Assembly (NCBI GenBank): GCA_025357175.1
Contig: JANXPS010000058.1
Coordinates: 1-9,083 of the forward strand
Length of the DNA: 9,083 nucleotides
Direction of reading: 5' to 3'
Source of the DNA: Deltaproteobacteria bacterium
GTDB lineage: Bacteria; Desulfobacterota; Deferrimicrobia; Deferrimicrobiales; Deferrimicrobiaceae
Shown here: positions 6,785-9,083 of the stretch, piece after piece
Layout: the number at the start of each line of letters is the position of its first letter
Numbering within the stretch: the first letter of the stretch is position 1
The notes under the pieces: generated by a model
Told to the model about the DNA's origin: nothing
What the model saw: the letters and a program-made list of their open reading frames with translations, nothing else
Database searches by the model: none
Made by a program: the position numbers and the translations under genes

Positions 6785-7921
6785 TTAGCGGTCAATCTCC
6801 GGAAGAATGATGTCGAAGCTGCCGATGACCGCCACGATATCGGCGATCATGAGCCCCTCGGTGACCTTCTCGAAAATATTCATCGTGACGTAGGACGGTG
6901 TGCGGATCTGGCAGCGGTAGGGGTTGGCCGAACCGTCGCTTATGAGGTAGAAGCCGGTTTCGCCGCGGGGGTTCTCGGCCCGGAAGTAGCATTCGCCCGC
7001 GGCCGGCTTGAAGACGCGCGGCACCTTGGCGATGACGGGCCCGTCGGGGATCATCGCGATGGCCTGGCGCAGGATCTTGACGCTCTCGCGCATCTCGTCG
7101 ATTCGGACGATGTAGCGGTCGAAGCAGTCGCCCAGCTGGCCCTTCTCGCCGCGGCCGACGCAGACATTGAAGTCGAACTTGGGATAGACCGAGTAGGGCT
7201 CGTCCTTGCGAAGGTCGAACGCGACGCCCGAACCGCGCAGGTTGGGGCCGGTCAGGCCGTAGGCGACGCAGTCTTCGGGGGAAACCACCGCAACGTTTGC
7301 GAGGCGCCCGACGAAGATCTTGTTGTAGGTGATGAGGTTGTTGTATTCGTCGATCTTGGGCTCGAAGTAGTCGAGAAACTCCTTGACCTTGCCCAGCCAG
7401 CCGTCGGTCAGGTCGGCGGATACGCCGCCGATGCGGCAATAGTTGTACGTGAGGCGGTTGCCGCAGATCTCCTCGAACAGGTCGTTGACGCGCTCGCGCT
7501 CGCGGATCGCGTAGAGAAAGGGCGTGAACGCCCCCATGTCGGCCGTGAACGACCCGAACGAGATCAGGTGCGAGGAGATGCGGTTGAGTTCGCAGACGAT
7601 GACGCGGATGAACTCGGCGCGCTCGGGCACCTCGATGCCCGCAAGCTTTTCGACAGCCCACGCGTAGGCGGCGTTGCAGTTCATCGAGGCCAGGTAGTCG
7701 AGCCGGTCGGTGAACGGCATGAACGAGCCGTACGGGTTGCGCTCGGCGATCTTCTGGAGGCCGCGGTGCAGATAGCCCACGTCGGGACGGGCGTTGACGA
7801 CGACCTCGCCGTCGGTTCGCAGGATCACCCGGAGAACCCCGTGGGTCGAAGGGTGCTGCGGACCCATGTTGAGGGTCATTTCCTGGGTCGGAAGCGCCGT
7901 CTGGTCGATGGTCGCGCTCAT
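6785..7921 (-). CDS. nuoD: NADH-quinone oxidoreductase subunit D (49-kDa type)
   Basis: NuoD is the peripheral-arm subunit that, with NuoB, forms the quinone-reduction site. It has 378 residues. The quinone loop GPQHPSTHG spans residues 20-28 with H23 and H27, and Y76 lies in TDRLDY. The 49-residue distance from H27 to Y76 equals that of the quinone-contacting His38/Tyr87 pair in Thermus Nqo4. The family C-terminus SFDIILPEIDR is intact. There are no paired CxxC motifs at either end, so this is not a NiFe hydrogenase large subunit. The start ATG (7919-7921) overlaps the nuoC TGA by 4 nt (ATGA), and GGGGTGAAGG precedes it. NuoD is separate from NuoC. The open frame continues upstream of this ATG but that part is out-of-frame nuoC. 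Confidence 0.96.
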   Translation of the reverse strand: MSATIDQTALPTQEMTLNMGPQHPSTHGVLRVILRTDGEVVVNARPDVGYLHRGLQKIAERNPYGSFMPFTDRLDYLASMNCNAAYAWAVEKLAGIEVPERAEFIRVIVCELNRISSHLISFGSFTADMGAFTPFLYAIRERERVNDLFEEICGNRLTYNYCRIGGVSADLTDGWLGKVKEFLDYFEPKIDEYNNLITYNKIFVGRLANVAVVSPEDCVAYGLTGPNLRGSGVAFDLRKDEPYSVYPKFDFNVCVGRGEKGQLGDCFDRYIVRIDEMRESVKILRQAIAMIPDGPVIAKVPRVFKPAAGECYFRAENPRGETGFYLISDGSANPYRCQIRTPSYVTMNIFEKVTEGLMIADIVAVIGSFDIILPEIDR

Positions 7922-8409
7922 ACCTTCACCCCGTGGTACGACTCGGGATAGACGTAGTCCTTGCGCATCGGGTGGCCCGGCCAGTCTTCGGGCAGCAGGA
8001 TGCGGCGCAGATCGATCGACCCGACGAAATTGATTCCGAACATGTCGTACGCTTCGCGTTCCATGAAATTGGCGGCCGGCCACACCGAATCGACGCTGTC
8101 GAGCCGGGGATCGTCTTTCGGCAGGAACGTCTTGACGCCCACGATGTGCTTGAGCGACATCGAGTGCAGGTGGTAGGCGACGGCCATGTTGTCCTTGTAG
8201 TCGACGCCCGAGAGGCACATGAGCGAGTCGAACTTCATCGAGGAGTCGTCGCGGAGAAAGCGTGAGACCGCCAGGATCGCCGAAGGGGAAACGACCACGA
8301 ACGCCGGGTTGAACCCGGTTTCCTGGAGCTCGACCACGGCGTCGCCGAAGCGGGTTTTAAGCGACTGGAAGATTGCTTTCGCGTCCAAGTGGATATCCTT
8401 CAGGGACAT
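7918..8409 (-). CDS. nuoC: NADH-quinone oxidoreductase subunit C (30-kDa type)
   Basis: NuoC is a peripheral-arm structural subunit that packs on NuoD and NuoB. It has 163 residues, typical for an unfused NuoC. The family signature is present: EREAYDMFGINF at 117-128 and RRILLPEDWPGHPMRKDY at 135-152. The start is taken as ATG at 8407-8409 (MSLKDIH). An in-frame TTG four codons upstream is possible but less likely. No Shine-Dalgarno is recognisable in the 20 nt before the ATG. The start codon and the first three codons lie in the perfect 20-bp arm of the quasi-palindrome at 8402-8582, so initiation would be blocked if that stem forms. Overlaps nuoD by 4 nt. Confidence 0.93.
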   Translation of the reverse strand: MSLKDIHLDAKAIFQSLKTRFGDAVVELQETGFNPAFVVVSPSAILAVSRFLRDDSSMKFDSLMCLSGVDYKDNMAVAYHLHSMSLKHIVGVKTFLPKDDPRLDSVDSVWPAANFMEREAYDMFGINFVGSIDLRRILLPEDWPGHPMRKDYVYPESYHGVKV

Positions 8410-8582
8410 GGTAAGAACCAAGATACCGAGATCGCGCCCGGATTTGGGTCAGGCTTTGGCGCAACGATTGAGCCAAACCGGAGGCGTAGTTTCACTACGG
8501 TGAGGATTTGGCGATTGAGGCGCGCCAAAAGATGGCCCGGAGACGGGATGCGAGATGGAATATTGGTTCTTACCATGTCCCT
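8402..8582. repeat. 181-bp quasi-palindromic element filling the nuoB-nuoC gap
   Basis: The 172-bp gap between nuoB and nuoC is one large imperfect inverted repeat centred on base 8492. The outer arms, 8402-8421 (AGGGACATGGTAAGAACCAA) and 8563-8582, are perfect reverse complements over 20 bp. Inner stems fall in the same register with no asymmetric bulges: 8437-8440 with 8544-8547, 8446-8448 with 8536-8538, 8455-8462 with 8522-8529, 8472-8477 with 8507-8512, and the apex 8485-8490 with 8494-8499 around loop TTC. By hand count about 56 of 90 opposed positions are Watson-Crick pairs, 20 of 20 in the outer arms and about 36 of 70 inside. No T tract follows, so it is not a classic terminator. No convincing target-site duplication flanks it. 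It could be a dispersed mobile palindrome, an mRNA processing or stability hairpin, or a translational control element. Confidence 0.9.
8455..8529. other. Two local hairpins plus apex stem inside the quasi-palindrome
   Basis: TTTGGC and GCCAAA alternate: TTTGGC at 8455-8460, GCCAAA at 8472-8477, TTTGGC at 8507-8512 and GCCAAA at 8524-8529. Each neighbouring pair can form its own hairpin with an 11-nt loop, leaving the CGTAGT-TTC-ACTACG apex hairpin (8485-8499) between them. The same four segments also pair across the centre in the single long hairpin. The 8-mer CGATTGAG occurs in both halves as a direct repeat (8465-8472 and 8512-8519). The element can therefore be drawn as one long stem or as a three-armed cloverleaf on a closing stem. 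Confidence 0.75.
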
Positions 8583-9055
8583 TAGGCCGTCTTGCCGAAG
8601 TTTTTACGCTGGTCGATCAGTTTCTGGAGGCGGATGATGCCGTCGATGAGCGCCTCGGGGCGCGGCGGGCATCCGGGGACATAAACGTCGACGGGCACGA
8701 GCTGGTCGACGCCCTTGACCACGCAGTAGGAGTCCTTGTAGAAGGGACCGCCCGTGTTGGCGCAGGAACCCATCGAGATGACGTATTTCGGTTCGGGCAT
8801 CTGGTCGTAGAGCAGCTTGACGCGCTCGGCCATCTTGTGGGTGATCGTGCCGGCGACGATCAGGAGGTCGGACTGGCGCGGCGTGGCCCGGAAGACGGAG
8901 CCGAACCGGTCGAGGTCGTAGCGCGAGGCGCCAGCCTGCATCAGCTCGATCCCGCAGCACGCGGTGGCAAAAAGCAGGTACCACAGGGAGGAACGACGGC
9001 CCCAGTTGATGAACTTGTCGGCGCTGCCGACCATGACGACCCCTTCGGGGCTCAT
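8582..9055 (-). CDS. nuoB: NADH-quinone oxidoreductase subunit B (N2 cluster)
   Basis: NuoB holds the terminal [4Fe-4S] cluster N2, which reduces quinone at the NuoB-NuoD interface. With the ATG at 9053-9055 it has 157 residues. The N2 ligands are visible: tandem C33-C34 (in FATACCGIEL), C98 (in SMGSCANTGG) and C129 (in YVPGCPPRPEA). The motifs WGRRSSLW, RYDLDRFG and TPRQSDLLIVAGT are typical. The start is uncertain: the frame remains open to the right edge (preceding residues QSGLAANAP), no clear Shine-Dalgarno precedes the ATG, and another in-frame ATG is at codon 8. The true start may lie outside the window. The stop TAA at 8582-8584 touches the quasi-palindrome. nuoA is expected upstream but cannot be identified in the last 28 bases; a TGA at 9052-9054 in another frame could be its end. 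Confidence 0.93.
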   Translation of the reverse strand: MSPEGVVMVGSADKFINWGRRSSLWYLLFATACCGIELMQAGASRYDLDRFGSVFRATPRQSDLLIVAGTITHKMAERVKLLYDQMPEPKYVISMGSCANTGGPFYKDSYCVVKGVDQLVPVDVYVPGCPPRPEALIDGIIRLQKLIDQRKNFGKTA

Positions 9056-9083
9056 CGGTGCATTGGCCGCGAGGCCGCTCTGG

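Noticed and set aside
6785..7921. NiFe hydrogenase (Ech/Mbh type) instead of complex I
   Set aside because: NuoD lacks the two CxxC nickel-ligand motifs and keeps the quinone-site His and Tyr; NuoL, M, N, J and K are all of complex I type.
6158..7951. Plus-strand open frame of 597 codons opposite nuoH and nuoD
   Set aside because: It spans two well-supported genes on the other strand, and its composition (Asp, Val, Arg, Glu) is that of a GC-rich shadow frame.
8410..8421. nuoC start at the TTG four codons upstream
   Set aside because: The ATG at 8409 is a better start codon, the extra residues (TTG-GTT-CTT-ACC) are inside the palindrome arm, and no SD supports the TTG.
8410..8581. tRNA-like gene in the cloverleaf-capable spacer
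   Set aside because: No T-arm consensus, no anticodon-arm geometry and no CCA end; the arms are far too long.
8402..8582. Rho-independent terminator between nuoB and nuoC
   Set aside because: No T run follows the stem on either strand, the stem is far longer than a terminator, and termination here would cut off the rest of the operon.
8402..8582. Classic MITE with target-site duplication
   Set aside because: The 20-bp terminal inverted repeats fit, but the flanks (GATATCCTTC on the left, TAGGCCGTCT on the right) show no convincing direct duplication. A mobile origin is kept only as a hypothesis.

Overview
This window is a near-complete stretch of a respiratory complex I (NADH-quinone oxidoreductase family) operon. 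It lies entirely on the minus strand, so transcription runs from high to low coordinates. In transcription order the genes are nuoB, nuoC, nuoD, nuoH, nuoI, nuoJ, nuoK, nuoL, nuoM and the first 167 codons of nuoN, which runs off the left edge. The DNA is GC-rich with strong G/C third-position bias, which explains the long antisense open frames. All the proteins are typical bacterial Nuo subunits. NuoC and NuoD are separate genes, unlike the fused NuoCD of E. coli. The phylum cannot be fixed from this window; a GC-rich Gram-negative-type bacterium is likely.

Layout from right to left: nuoB and nuoC encode the N2-cluster subunit and the 30-kDa-type subunit, and a 172-bp gap separates them. nuoD (quinone-site subunit) overlaps nuoC by 4 nt. 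nuoH follows nuoD with no bases between them, so nuoE, nuoF and nuoG, which sit between D and H in 14-gene operons, are absent here. nuoI (two 4Fe-4S clusters), nuoJ and nuoK are joined by a 7-nt gap and two 1-nt overlaps. The antiporter-like subunits nuoL, nuoM and nuoN follow with gaps of 32, 20 and 0 nt. Together B, C, D and I form the peripheral quinone-reducing/Fe-S module, and H, J, K, L, M and N form the membrane proton-pumping arm. NADH-oxidising subunits are not encoded here, so the electron donor is open: a ferredoxin-like donor, or NuoEFG encoded elsewhere.

The most unusual structure is the nuoB-nuoC gap. It is filled by one 181-bp quasi-palindrome (8402-8582) whose arms pair in a single register about base 8492. 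The outer 20 bp are perfect, there are internal stems, and the apex is a 6-bp stem with a 3-nt loop. The arms begin on the last base of the nuoB stop codon and reach into the third codon of nuoC. The nuoC start codon is therefore inside the perfect stem, and I see no Shine-Dalgarno sequence before it. The second oddity is a His/Ala/Glu/Pro-rich insert in NuoL with an exact eight-residue histidine period followed by an exact three-residue histidine period.
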